Made by a program: the position numbers and the translations under genes. Positions 10,146 through 19,254 of a stretch of 19,254 bases of DNA are shown here, piece after piece (position 1 is the stretch's first letter; every line of letters begins with the position of its first letter). Under the pieces are notes generated by a model that saw nothing but the letters and a program-made list of their open reading frames with translations, had not been told where the DNA came from and searched no databases. Source of the stretch: Conidiobolus incongruus B7586 (lineage: Eukaryota > Entomophthoromycota > Entomophthoromycetes > Entomophthorales > Conidiobolaceae); NCBI GenBank assembly GCA_000697335.1, contig JNEM01008759.1, positions 1 to 19,254 on the forward strand, in the 5' to 3' direction.

Positions 10146-10879
10146 ATACCTTAGGGCATTTCTAGTCTTGACCCAAGACCCACAATTAAATTAAATAATA
10201 GGTAGATTAAGAAATTTCCATAGTGAAATTAAAATAAAAATCAAGATATTTAGATATATTAACTATTAGTAAGAGGTAAAAGTAGATAATAGTTATATAG
10301 TGTTGATAGGTAACTTATAAATTTTGCTAGGAAACTCTAAATATAAAGCTTAAGATAATGATAGATAAGAGATTAAGGTTATCTAGGGTCTATGTAAGTT
10401 ATTTATTTTAATATTAGGTTCTTAATAAGTATAAATCTGATCTTAATTAACTTATTTACTTTACTCACCAGGGAGTATTATTTTATAAGCTCCTTTTTTA
10501 TTAGAGTCTATTATTCTATAACCCAAAAGTCTTCTAGATAATAACTTAGATTAATTCTTTTAGACTTTGTGAGGGTTAGCTAATGTTACTGCTTAACCTC
10601 TTTTAAACTTCTCTTTTAAGAGTTTAGGATATTGTTTTAGCCCTTGTCTTTTAAAAAAAGAAGTGTAAATATAGTAAAGATTCTTTAGCTCTTCAACCCT
10701 AGTGTAATGTTTTTCAACTAACACTAGTTCTAATTGTAATGATAAGAGTTCCCTAAATATAATGCTAAATATTAAATAAAAAAGTGTATATCTTATAATA
10801 GAATAAACCTTAGTATAGTAATTCTAAATTACCTAAGGGATTTCTTTATCCTAGGAAAACTTGGTTTCTTCACACTATT

Positions 10880-11330
10880 TAACAAGAAATTCAATTAGTG
10901 TTTGATTAAACTTTTCTACTTTACTATTAGTTTAAAGATGGTAAGTTGTTGTTTTAATATAATATACTATTAAAATATTTTGTAACTGCTTGAAATCTTT
11001 TATAAAATGATAACTATTATCAGTTACTATTTTTTTTAAAGGATTATAAATATTAATTACCTTATAGTAAAAAAATTTTATAGTAATTAACACTGTGTAT
11101 TCTTTAGTTAAGATTGTAATTGTGTATTAGGTTACACTTTCAACCATTACCAGAATATATTTATATCCCTTTTTAATTAGTTTAAGAGGATTAATATAGT
11201 CTAGATACTAGCAATTAAAGATTTAGTTAGGAGGTTTTATAATTTGTTCAGGTTTTTTTAAGGCACAGTGTTTAAATTATTAACAAACTTTACATATTTG
11301 GATAAAATTCTTCAGTTGAGTAGCTTGTTT
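10880..11330 (-). pseudogene. Integrase remnant (Ty3/gypsy)
   Basis: Family landmarks appear in order on the minus strand. A Cys-rich piece resembling the zinc-binding domain lies near 11290-11320, a DYI block near 11189-11208, an IVTDNSYHF block near 10997-11027, and KVEKFNQTLIEF near 10887-10925. The last two match the second catalytic Asp block and the Glu block of the DDE integrase core (rve domain), which inserts the cDNA into the host chromosome. It is broken, like the rest of the element. Confidence 0.85.
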
Positions 11331-11699
11331 AAGCTACTAGTAATAAAGTTAAAGTCTCTTGTAAGTAACTTTATAACTATAATACCTACCTTCTAAATAA
11401 GTAATTTCTATCTTCTCTCTCTTTTTAGAAATTTTAGGGATAATTTTATATGGTTAACTATTAAGTTAATATTGATTAAAAACCAATTGCCTATTTTAAA
11501 TAGAATAATTTATAACTGCCCTATGTTTAGCTTAAGTTCTATTATACTTAAGGTGTTTTATAAAGAATTGTAAATAATTAAACACTTTCTTTAAATGGGG
11601 TTTATATCTTCTTATTTAAGATTGGGTATCTTTTATAAATTAGGTTAAATATAGGTTTATCTTAATTCTACTGAAAAAGTCAACATTAGTATATTTCTT

Positions 11700-12010
11700 T
11701 CTTTTTTTATATGTTATGATATAATTATAAGCTGAGAACTTTGTTATCTAACAAGCTTATTAGGGGGAAGAGTTAAAACTTACCAGGAAAAATTTAGCTG
11801 TTTGGTGATTTGTGATGATATAGAATGTTTAACCTATTAGATAATGATAGAAATGTTAAACAGCAAAGATAATAGCTAAACTCTCTTTTATAATAGTACT
11901 ATATTTCTTTTAAGCTGGTGAGAATTGTTTTGACTAGTATCTCACAGGATGTTTTTTGTGATTATTACTATATTAACTTAAAATAGCTTTTATTGCATAG
12001 TTTAAAACAT
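11700..12010 (-). pseudogene. RNase H remnant (Ty3/gypsy)
   Basis: The minus strand shows a HPVRY block near 11935-11954 followed by YSTIIKESLAIIFAV near 11859-11904. This corresponds to the HP(V/I)-Y-S-K and Y-x-x-x-x-x-E-x-L-A-I pattern at the RNase H domain of Ty3/gypsy Pol, which degrades the RNA strand after reverse transcription. It lies between the reverse transcriptase and integrase remnants, as expected. Confidence 0.8.
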
Positions 12011-12208
12011 TTGTAGCTAGAATAAATAAACAGTTAAGTCTTAAGGTATGTAATATTAAGTAAAAAACAAGTCTCTCTTTTAATCTACTATAAGCTTTAT
12101 TATATTTTAATGTTTAAATATAAGGGATGTCTTTCTTAGTTAATTTAGTTAAAAGATAAGTTATATAAGAATAGCCCCTTATAAAACCTCTATAGTAATT
12201 AATAACTT

Positions 12209-12900
12209 TTAAAAAAAATAAAGTCTTGTTATATTAGTTAAAAGATTTAAAACTTTAATCTTCATAGTGTTAGATTCATTAAGTGTAATTATACCTTCAG
12301 ATATATAATAACCTAGGTATTTAATTTGATACAAACTAAAAGTATATTTCTCTATATTAATATACAATTTATGTTGTTGTAGTATTGTGAACACTTTTCT
12401 TAAGTGTGTTAAGTGTTGCTTAACTGTTTCTAAAAAAATAAAAACATTATTTAAATAGATAAACACAAAATGCCTAATATACTCATAAAAAATGTTATTT
12501 ATAAATTGTTGAAATAAAGCTAAAGTATTAACCAAGTTAAATAAGAGTTGGTTATATTAATATCAACCTTATATAGTATTAAAAGTAATTTTATATCTAT
12601 CTTTTTTCTTTACCTTAATCTAATATTAACTTGAGAGAAGATTAAAAGATAAAAAGATAACTCTTTGTTGTAATAAATCCAATAAGTCTTAAACTAATAG
12701 TAGAGGATAAAAGTCTTTAACAGTAATCTTATTAATTAAAACAAAATTCACATATATTCTCATTTTTCTATTTTTCTTAAATATAATAACTATCTTGAAA
12801 CTTTATTAAGAGTTATTATCTTTAATAATTTTCTTTTTAAAAATTTTTTTTATCTTTTCCTCTACTTTACTTTATTAGAAAACTAAGATTCTAGAAGTTC
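12209..12900 (-). pseudogene. Reverse transcriptase remnant (Ty3/gypsy)
   Basis: The stretch 12209-12535 stays open for 108 codons and gives a clear RVT_1 pattern. There is a FQQFINNIF block (the usual ATFQ..IN.I), the FIYLN.VFIF catalytic-loop region, then the H..HL..V...L spacing and KYTFSL..IKYLGYYIS, which match the segment after the palm in Ty3/gypsy enzymes. Weaker similarity continues towards 12900. The domain copies element RNA into DNA. It is part of a decayed element. Confidence 0.9.
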
Positions 12901-13439
12901 TGTAGTTCTTTAAAACATATACATCAGCAATTAATAGAATAGGGAATTCAATAATATCTATACCTAAAAGTTTGTAAAGTGAGAATACTACCAGATTAAT
13001 ATAATAATGTAGAAATATTGTAATTTTCTCTTTATTAAGACTTGAGATATTATATTCTAATTTTTCAAGCTCTCTTTCTTTTTTAAAAGAATAACCTCCT
13101 TCTATAAGTATTATTAAATAGATGGTTAATAGGGGATCAATCTTAATTTTATTATCTTAGTGTTTTTTTTGATTAATGATAGCTTAAAAGAATTAAGGTT
13201 TATTGTTTTAAAAAGCAACAAAAATACCAGTAGTTTAATTGATTAAGATTTTCTCTTTTTGCAAAAACAAATAACCTAGCCAAATATAAATAGTTAGTGA
13301 ATTAATAACCTAAAAATTTACTTCTAAAGGAATACCTTCAATGTTAAATATAAGAGTATTAATTCCACCTTTAGTTTTTATTTCTTGGTGAGTTATTATT
13401 TAGTAACTCATTGTGAGATTTTTGTAATAAGGTATTTTT

Positions 13440-13545
13440 TAACACTTTTGTTATATTCTTAGAGATTATATTTATGCTAGCTTTACAATCAATAAAAGTT
13501 TCTGAATCAACCTTTTTTAACTAGATATGAACTTTAAGGTAGAAT
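13440..13545 (-). pseudogene. Aspartic protease remnant (Ty3/gypsy)
   Basis: On the minus strand, ETFIDCKASINIIS near 13461-13502 matches the retropepsin active-site neighbourhood (usual pattern A-L-I-D-S-G-A-S followed by N-x-I-S). The family uses it to cut Gag and Pol polyproteins. Its position upstream of the reverse transcriptase in element orientation agrees with a Ty3/gypsy layout. The flanks are too decayed to set domain limits. Confidence 0.7.
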
Positions 13546-13899
13546 TTAAGATCTACCTTTAGTAGGTGTTAATTTAGCTAAAAGATTATTCCTATAATTT
13601 TAGCTTGGGGAGATAAAATACAATATGCTTTAATAGTGGTAAGCTTAGTGTTTGCTAAAATAGTTTTAAAATTTATTAGTGGTGTTTATAACTAGGAGAA
13701 TAAGGTGTTCACTACTCTCTATAAAAGTTTCAGCTAATACTTTAATTCTATCATAACTTTTTTCTTCCTCTGTGTTAAGATTAACACTAAGATAAATATT
13801 AGCAAGAAGTTTTATTTTGATTTTAGTCTCTATTCTTCAAAACTCATTAGGGAGAAGTGATATGTTAATATTAGTAGAATATTCCCACTCACTTTCTTC

Positions 13900-15916
13900 A
13901 AATGTTACTAGGTTATTAATAGGTAAAGAAGTATAGTACTAATAAGTTACTTCTATATTGGTTGTTTACTCTATATATTTAATAGGATAACTAACTCTTT
14001 GCTACTTTTGATTAAAACTTAGTTAATAATTTAATGCTTCATAGATGTTAATTAGAAATTTTATCTCTATAACCTCTTGAGTAATTTCTTTGAGGGTTTA
14101 CCTTTTAAAGATAAGTTTTTTATATTTGCCCTTTTTTTTATTATATGTAATATTGTTTAGGTAGGGTTTTTTTTCAGTTTTGTTTGATTGTATTGAATTT
14201 TTATTATATGGCTATTGTCTCTTAACTCCCTCTATTACCTCTAATGAGTTAAATATTATTGTTTGAAACAGTGAAGTGTTTTGCTAAACTGTTAATAATA
14301 GATTTTATTATTTTACTTTTAGGGATAGATTAAGGGTTTTTAAAACCCCTTGTTGGATTTTTTCTTTAAGTCTAATATTTTCCTGATTTAAAAATAATAG
14401 ATAATGTTCTTCTTGCTTTAAAGATACCTTAGGTATTTTAGCAGATTGTTTATAATCCAATGAAATTTGAGAGTTGGGAGGATTTAAGTCTATCTCTATA
14501 AAAACTAGTTTAGTGGAGGTTACAGCTTGTTGGATAATTGATATTTTTGCTTCAGCAATTTTTTTTAGCTGTATCTTTCTTATTATTCTAAACTTAACAG
14601 TCTTAGGGGTTTTATAACCAATATTTTTTTTTAGGGGTTGTCTTTTTTAAACAGCTAACAGTTGTTTAACATTCATAAAATTTACTGCTAGGTATTTTAA
14701 TTCCTTCCTTTCTATCTTCTCCAAAATTTAAATAAACTTTATATGCATTTTAAAGTTTGTAGTGTTATCTAAAGTCTCTAATAAAAGAGTGTTATCTAAT
14801 AATTGTTTATTTTCTAGACTATCTTCAGTAACTAGTTTTTTTACTTTAATTCCTTAATTAAAAAGTAAGGGGAGAATTAAAGTTAATAGAAAAATCTAGC
14901 TGGTTATAAGGTGTTATTAATTTCTACCACTTTTATTCTTCTTATAAGATCCTTCTACTAATTTTATTTGGGGGGCTTATTAGACTTAATAGTTAACTTC
15001 TCTAACTATTGTTTCATAACTTACTTTAACCTTTTTTACTACCACTAGCATTTTATAATTAGAGAAGGTATTCAAAGGTACCTTTTAGATAATTAGTATA
15101 CTTATCACTTAGTATTTAATCCTGTCTAAGAATTTATCTTTTAAAAGAATATAAGATAGGCATTTAATTTATTGTGTTATCTTTAATAAGTGGTTATAAA
15201 ATTCCTTTATACTTTTATTATTCTGTTAAACTGCTTTAATATAATAGTCTAGTAATATTTCTTAATAGTTAATATTAAAACATTAGTATACAATCTAAGT
15301 AGAAAACTATTCTTAAGTTATTTATAAATTTCAACAAATTTATTTTTCAATAGAGTTTTGCTAGTGGGTTAAAAGTTTAAATATAACTTCTAACATAGTA
15401 TTATACATTAGGATTGTTGTATTATAAACTATTTAACTAATATTAGTTAACCAGTCCTTTTGTTCTTTAGCATCTGCTAGGAACTTTTTTAGTTTGCTAG
15501 TCTAAATGTTAACATTATATATAACCTAATGATTTTTATTTACTAGGTGTTATAGATTTATATAAACCTATTGAGGGTTTTTTATAAGGGTTAAATTTTG
15601 AGGGAATAAAAAAAAGGCCTTAATATCTACTTTATAGTTTAGTTACTCTTTTTATTTACTAAAAGTTTTGCTACTTTTATTCTCTATAAAAGCTTTAACT
15701 ATATTTTAACTATAGGCTAAAAATACAAGGGATAAAAGTTGTTTTTAGAAGAGTCTAGTGAAATTTTCACAAAATTAGTTTGTTATAATCTTTTTAATTT
15801 GTTCTTCACTAATTAAAGAGGATAGGGATTTTAATGCTAACACTAGTTTAGCTATTGTAAAGTAATTTAGATTTGGGTTTTAAGGTAATCTTGCTATATC
15901 TTATATGTGTCATCAC
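13900..15916 (-). pseudogene. Gag and leader region of the Ty3/gypsy element, decayed
   Basis: The segment between the 5' LTR and the protease remnant should hold the leader and gag (capsid and nucleocapsid). Short minus-strand reading pieces, for example LADAKEQKDWLTN near 15430-15480, look like part of a helical Gag protein, but I could not recognise a zinc knuckle or a capsid domain with certainty. The assignment rests mostly on position. Confidence 0.5.
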
Positions 15917-16375
15917 TGTTAATAATGAGTTATTTTTTAGTATTAAGGATTTAAATAAAAGTTGAATATTATACTTACTAGATATATTAAGAAATAGGGA
16001 CAAGTACTAATAAAGTAGATTGCTTATAAGTCACAAATATCCACAATGTCTCTATCTAAGAATTATAAAAATTTAATATTATTTTAGTTCTTAACTTAAT
16101 CACCAATTGATAAGTAATAACTTAGAGATTCAAGTAATCTAATAGATTTATGATGGAAAAAAATATCTTTATTATAATAGTTGTAACTAAAGTTATATAT
16201 CCATGGTAATTTATAAATTAAAACTCACCTTCTAAGGGGTTAAAGTTTATAGATATTAAGATAACCACTATAAATGACAAGTGAGGCTTTATTGTGTATA
16301 AGTGAATCAAAAGGGATGTTAACATCTAATGACATTATAGAAGTAATTTAACTATCAGAATACTTGCTGGTAACA
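15917..16375 (-). repeat. 5' LTR of the Ty3/gypsy element (right copy)
   Basis: 459 bp with the intact terminal inverted repeat TGTTA...TAACA, the usual TG...CA type of LTR ends. It is the upstream LTR for the minus-strand element and so would have held its promoter. It aligns with 9687-10145 without gaps. Confidence 0.9.
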
Positions 16376-16379
16376 TATA
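16376..16379. repeat. Target-site duplication, right copy (TATA)
   Basis: Matches the TATA immediately left of the other LTR at 9683-9686. See that entry for the caution about low information content. Confidence 0.5.
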
Positions 16380-17306
16380 TTTTATTTATTTATAACTTTC
16401 ATTGGGATAATATTGAGTATTATTTTATTAATAATTTCTGAATTATATAAATTAAAAAATATTAATAATTATCAACCAAAAGTTAATATTTAATAAATTA
16501 TTTTTGAGCTTTAGAATTATATAGAATAGATATTCAATATACAATCCAAATGAACTTTGAAATAAGTTGATATTTTTAAGGGTACTAAATAATATATAGA
16601 GAGTATGTTTATAGTTATAACATTTAGTTTAATTAGTTCTTTAATATTTTTTTTAAATTTTTCAATATTTTTAATAAACAAATTTCTTTCAAAATCTTTA
16701 ATATTAGACATTGCTATAAAGATCTTTGTATTAAGGATAGGTTTTTCAAAAATTTATAAATAAATTAAAAACTTTTATCTATTATCATAATCTAAAAAAG
16801 AGTATTTTTATAAAATATATAATATTTATATTAGTGATAGAGTTTTGAAAATAAATAAACTGATGATTATATTATAAAATAACCTAAATTTTTTAATGAT
16901 CTCATATTACAAATAAATATTTTTTAATATTAACAGTTAAATTTACATATATGCTATTTTCAAAACTATATAAAAATTAAATTATTAAATTTTATATATA
17001 ATAATATTAATTTAAAAAAAATTAAAACTATGTCTATATTATTCCAAATACTTTATAAGTTAAATTCAATAATATTATATTTAATCTGTATATTATATTC
17101 TTATGATTTTAATAGAGTAATGTCAGCATCAGCTATATTTTGCTAGCTAAAGTAATGAATTTTGGTGAATATTAAGTTAATAAAAATATACCAAGAACTC
17201 TCAAACTTGGATATTTTTCAAGATATAAATTTTAGAAATTATTCAAAATCTAATATTTAATATCAAATAAATTACCAAATAAAATAATATTACATTAGAG
17301 ATGAAA
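16380..17306. other. AT-rich spacer between the two transposons
   Basis: About 0.9 kb of very AT-rich DNA between the retrotransposon and the mariner copy. One 64-codon minus-strand ORF (16517-16711) gives a Lys/Asn/Ile-rich peptide without any recognised domain; I take it as chance. A short inverted pair around 17124-17146 (AGCTA...TAGCT) is too small to interpret. Confidence 0.6.
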
Positions 17307-17308
17307 TA

Positions 17309-17341
17309 TTACCATAGAATTGAAGAAATAGGAAATTTTTT
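17309..17341 (+). repeat. Candidate 5' terminal inverted repeat of the mariner copy
   Basis: Begins TTACCATAGAATT and ends in a GGAAATTTTTT block. It matches the reverse complement of the 3' end imperfectly, with one gap and roughly 22 of 33 positions agreeing. In AT-rich DNA this is suggestive rather than proof. The expected preceding TA is present. Confidence 0.4.
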
Positions 17342-17547
17342 AATTTCCAATTTTTCAAACCAATTATTAGTTTCAAATAAAAAAATATATATAAAACAAA
17401 TAGGAAAATAAATGGTTTTAAATTATATATATATATAATAACTTTTTTGATTAAAAAATTAATTTTTTAAAATTAGTTTAATTTAATCATATTTAAACCA
17501 AATAGTAATCATTAAAAGTTTTTTATTTTAGTATTAGTAAAACTTAA

Positions 17548-18489
17548 CCATAAACCCTCTAAAATCATTTAAAATTTACAAGCAACTTTTGGTAATGAAG
17601 TATTATCTAAATCAACAATTTATTGCTAGGTAATTTACTTTAAGGCTAAAAAAGAAACTACCCACAACCTGTTAAAATTTAAAAGACTAATTTCAATTGT
17701 TATTTTTCTAGTTGTTAATAAGGTAAAAAAACATATTAAACAACACTTTTTTATTTTAGCTAGAGAATTATCAAAATATTTTAATATTAGTTACATAAGT
17801 ATTTTATATATATTAAAGTTTAAATTAGAATTAATTAATAAAAATTTAAAATTGGTATCTTATAACTTAACTAAAACTTAAAAAAAGCTAAAATAACTAT
17901 TATCAAACAAAACTTATTAAGATATAGTTAGAAATCAAGATTTTTACAGTAAATTATTATAATTGATGAATCTTAGATTCTTTTGTATAATCCTTTATTA
18001 AAACATAAATTAAAATGTTGGATTAAGTTAAATCAACCCCTTCCACAAATTCTTTTAAATAAACACTTTATTGATAAATAAGTATTAATTGTTGTAATAA
18101 ATTATAAAAACATATACTATTCTTATCTCATTCCTAAAAGAAAATTAATTAATAATAAACTTTATATTTCTTTTTTAAATAAAACTATTTCTAATTGGTA
18201 TTCTTTATATAATTTAAGAAGACCTATTATTTTGCATGATAATTACAAAATACATGAATCTAAAGTTATAAAAAACATTTTAATTAAAAATAACTGGAAA
18301 AAACTACTATATCTAATATATTCTTTAGATTATAACCTATATGATTATAATTATTTTAAGCAATTAAAAAACTAGTTTATAAGAAAGAAAATTTCCACAA
18401 AAAAATTTAATTAGTTTATAAAATATCAAATTTTAGTCTTTAATAAAAAAAACTGTTTTTTAAATGTTAGATCTTTGCTAAAAGTATAG
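17548..18489 (+). pseudogene. Mariner transposase pseudogene (DD34D)
   Basis: The N-terminal part carries a helix-turn-helix remnant (TFGNEVLSKSTIYC, compare the family's VS-x-STV-x-R-W), and the catalytic domain follows. The three catalytic Asp codons lie in one frame: DES at 17965-17967, HDN at 18238-18240 and YDYNYF at 18343-18345. Exactly 34 residues separate the second and third, which defines mariner (Tc1 is DD34E). YSLD-x-N-L-YDY matches the family's YSPDLAPCDY. The catalytic part is nevertheless broken: the DES block continues with TAG at 17971-17973 where the family has Trp (DESW), and TAA occurs at 18079-18081, TAG after LKN and again after KKFN. The N-terminal part is in a different frame in places. 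The TGG-to-TAG change is a G-to-A transition. It makes no functional transposase. Confidence 0.85.
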
Positions 18490-18581
18490 CATAAAGTTAT
18501 TAGAAATAAAAGAAATTATTAATTTTATATTATATATTTATTTTTACTTTTTATATATTAAAATGTTTTTTTTTCAATTAC

Positions 18582-18613
18582 AAAAAATTCCCATTATTTA
18601 AATTACAGAGCAA
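18582..18613 (+). repeat. 3' terminal inverted repeat of the mariner copy
   Basis: Reverse-complemented, it begins TTGCTCTGTAATT. The left-edge copy ends with the equivalent TTACTCTGTATTT, so the terminus is supported by two copies. A TA follows directly. Confidence 0.6.
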
Positions 18614-18615
18614 TA

Positions 18616-19254
18616 ATATATGACTTTAAAATCTAATTTAAATAAATCCTCAAATGAAATATAAAAGAATATATATATTATTGAAATCAATATATTTTTT
18701 ATTATTAATAATTTCTTGCTTAATTTTTGTTAAATTTTTAATATCTAAATAATTTTTTTATTAAGTTATAAAATTTAATATTTCATAAATTATCAAACCA
18801 TATATAGAAATTTATTTGGAAATATATTTTACTATTATTTAAAATAATTTATATTTATATTTATTTTTACCTGATAGGAATAAAAATATAATGGTAACAA
18901 GGTTAACATAATATCAAAGAAAATTTAATATTAAACTAATATGGTTACCTATCTTAAGACTTCTTAAAATTAAGATTATAATAGGTTGATTATTAAATTT
19001 AAATAGATTTTTTTAAAATGAGATTCACTAATTTAAGAATGTTTTATAATTCTTTTAAATATTATATTAATATAATTCTATATATCCTTAAAATAACTTT
19101 GAAGTTTATTAAGGTTTTTAAAAATATTATAAATAGTTATTTTATTTTAAAAATATTAAAAAATTATATAATACCCATATTAAAATAAAAAATATTTTTT
19201 TGTATAAATTAAGTTATTGACATTATATATTTTATTTTTATATAATATATATTT
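18616..19254. other. AT-rich tail, nothing recognisable
   Basis: About 640 bases of very AT-rich DNA after the mariner copy. I found no ORF of note, no RNA gene and no repeat shared with the rest of the window. Confidence 0.6.

Larger units (their letters stand above)
10560..13560 (-). pseudogene. Fossil pol region of the Ty3/gypsy element
   Basis: Remnants of four pol domains in the order protease, reverse transcriptase, RNase H, integrase, going down the coordinates on the minus strand. The longest open stretch is the reverse transcriptase segment at 12209-12535; the rest is interrupted many times. The part at about 10560-10860, beyond the integrase catalytic core, still resembles the C-terminal integrase region that follows the conserved KVEKFNQTL-type motif in this family. 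The region is non-functional. Confidence 0.85.
9687..16375 (-). mobile_element. Ty3/gypsy LTR retrotransposon, near full length, decayed
   Basis: A 6689-bp element bounded by two 459-bp LTRs and flanked by a TATA duplication. Coding remnants lie on the minus strand, so the LTR at the high-coordinate end is the 5' LTR. Reading on the minus strand, the order is a gag-like region, protease, reverse transcriptase, RNase H, integrase, then the 3' LTR. Integrase after RNase H is the Ty3/gypsy (Metaviridae) order and excludes Ty1/copia. The structure is almost complete, but the coding part carries many breaks (dozens judging by eye) and it is a fossil. The LTRs differ at about 56 of 459 sites, nearly all transitions, with no length difference. 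The primer-binding site should lie just inside the right LTR and the polypurine tract just inside the left one; neither was clear enough to call. Confidence 0.93.
17309..18613 (+). mobile_element. Mariner DNA transposon, about 1.3 kb, decayed
   Basis: The DD34D transposase remnant places this in the mariner family of Tc1/mariner elements, which move by cut-and-paste and duplicate a TA. The proposed ends are 17309 and 18613, each next to a TA (17307-17308 and 18614-18615), giving 1305 bp, a typical mariner length. The right end is supported by the shared terminus of the copy at 1-435. The left end rests on an imperfect match between 17309-17341 and the reverse complement of 18582-18613 (about two-thirds identical, ending in a common GGAA-TTTTTT block). 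The left boundary is therefore less certain than the right. Confidence 0.8.

Noticed and set aside
9687-16375. Ty1/copia classification of the LTR element
   Set aside because: Integrase remnants lie downstream of RNase H in element orientation, which is the Ty3/gypsy order; Ty1/copia has integrase before reverse transcriptase.
16517-16711. Minus-strand ORF of 64 codons between the two transposons
   Set aside because: Lys/Asn/Ile-rich low-complexity peptide with no recognised domain; outside the LTRs and not alignable by eye to the mariner transposase.
17101-17230. Possible alternative mariner 5' end or another transposon end around AGCTATATTTTGCTAGCT
   Set aside because: Faint resemblance to the 8600-8700 repeat and to the mariner terminus, but no consistent alignment; the candidate end at 17309 fits the 1.3-kb length and TA rule better.
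1-19254. tRNA, rRNA or CRISPR-like arrays
   Set aside because: I looked for tRNA B-box sequences, rRNA-like conserved blocks and regularly spaced repeats and found none. The repeats present are LTRs, mariner copies and AT microsatellites.

Overview
The window looks like nuclear DNA from a fungus, probably one with a very AT-rich, transposon-laden genome. The evidence is one long intron-free gene for a fungal-type PMCA/PMC1 calcium pump, an LTR retrotransposon of the Ty3/gypsy (Metaviridae) group, and two copies of a mariner-type DNA transposon. The species cannot be named from this sequence. One sampled 60-base line inside the gene is about 45% GC, while lines outside it are commonly about 12-25%, so the gene is a sharp compositional island.

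Layout from left to right. Positions 1-435 are the 3' part of a decayed mariner copy that runs off the left edge. Positions 436-2950 are AT-rich DNA with no recognisable gene; the one local feature is a cluster of AGATAA motifs near 827-874. Positions 2951-6226 (minus strand) encode a complete 1091-residue type IIB P-type Ca2+-ATPase. Its leader has a TATA-like element and a two-codon upstream ORF. Positions 6227-9686 hold no recognisable gene, but carry three copies of a 12-nt core (AGATATTCACTA) in the same orientation, probably the trace of an old repeat. Positions 9687-16375 are a near-full-length Ty3/gypsy element on the minus strand, with two 459-bp LTRs and recognisable protease, reverse transcriptase, RNase H and integrase remnants. 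It is a heavily decayed fossil. Positions 16380-17306 are featureless AT-rich DNA. Positions 17309-18613 are a mariner copy of about 1.3 kb on the plus strand with a decayed DD34D transposase. The last 640 bases show nothing recognisable.

Two points deserve attention. The pump is intact in every catalytic motif, but has Asn where the family has Asp in the calcium-binding segment of M6 (residue 898). Separately, the two LTRs differ at roughly 56 of 459 sites, nearly all transitions. Together with TGG-to-TAG decay in the mariner transposase, this points to a RIP-like C-to-T mutation process acting on repeats in this genome. Apart from the retrotransposon's own domains, no genes here appear to work together: this is one host gene in a transposon-rich, AT-rich neighbourhood. 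I found no new multi-gene system.
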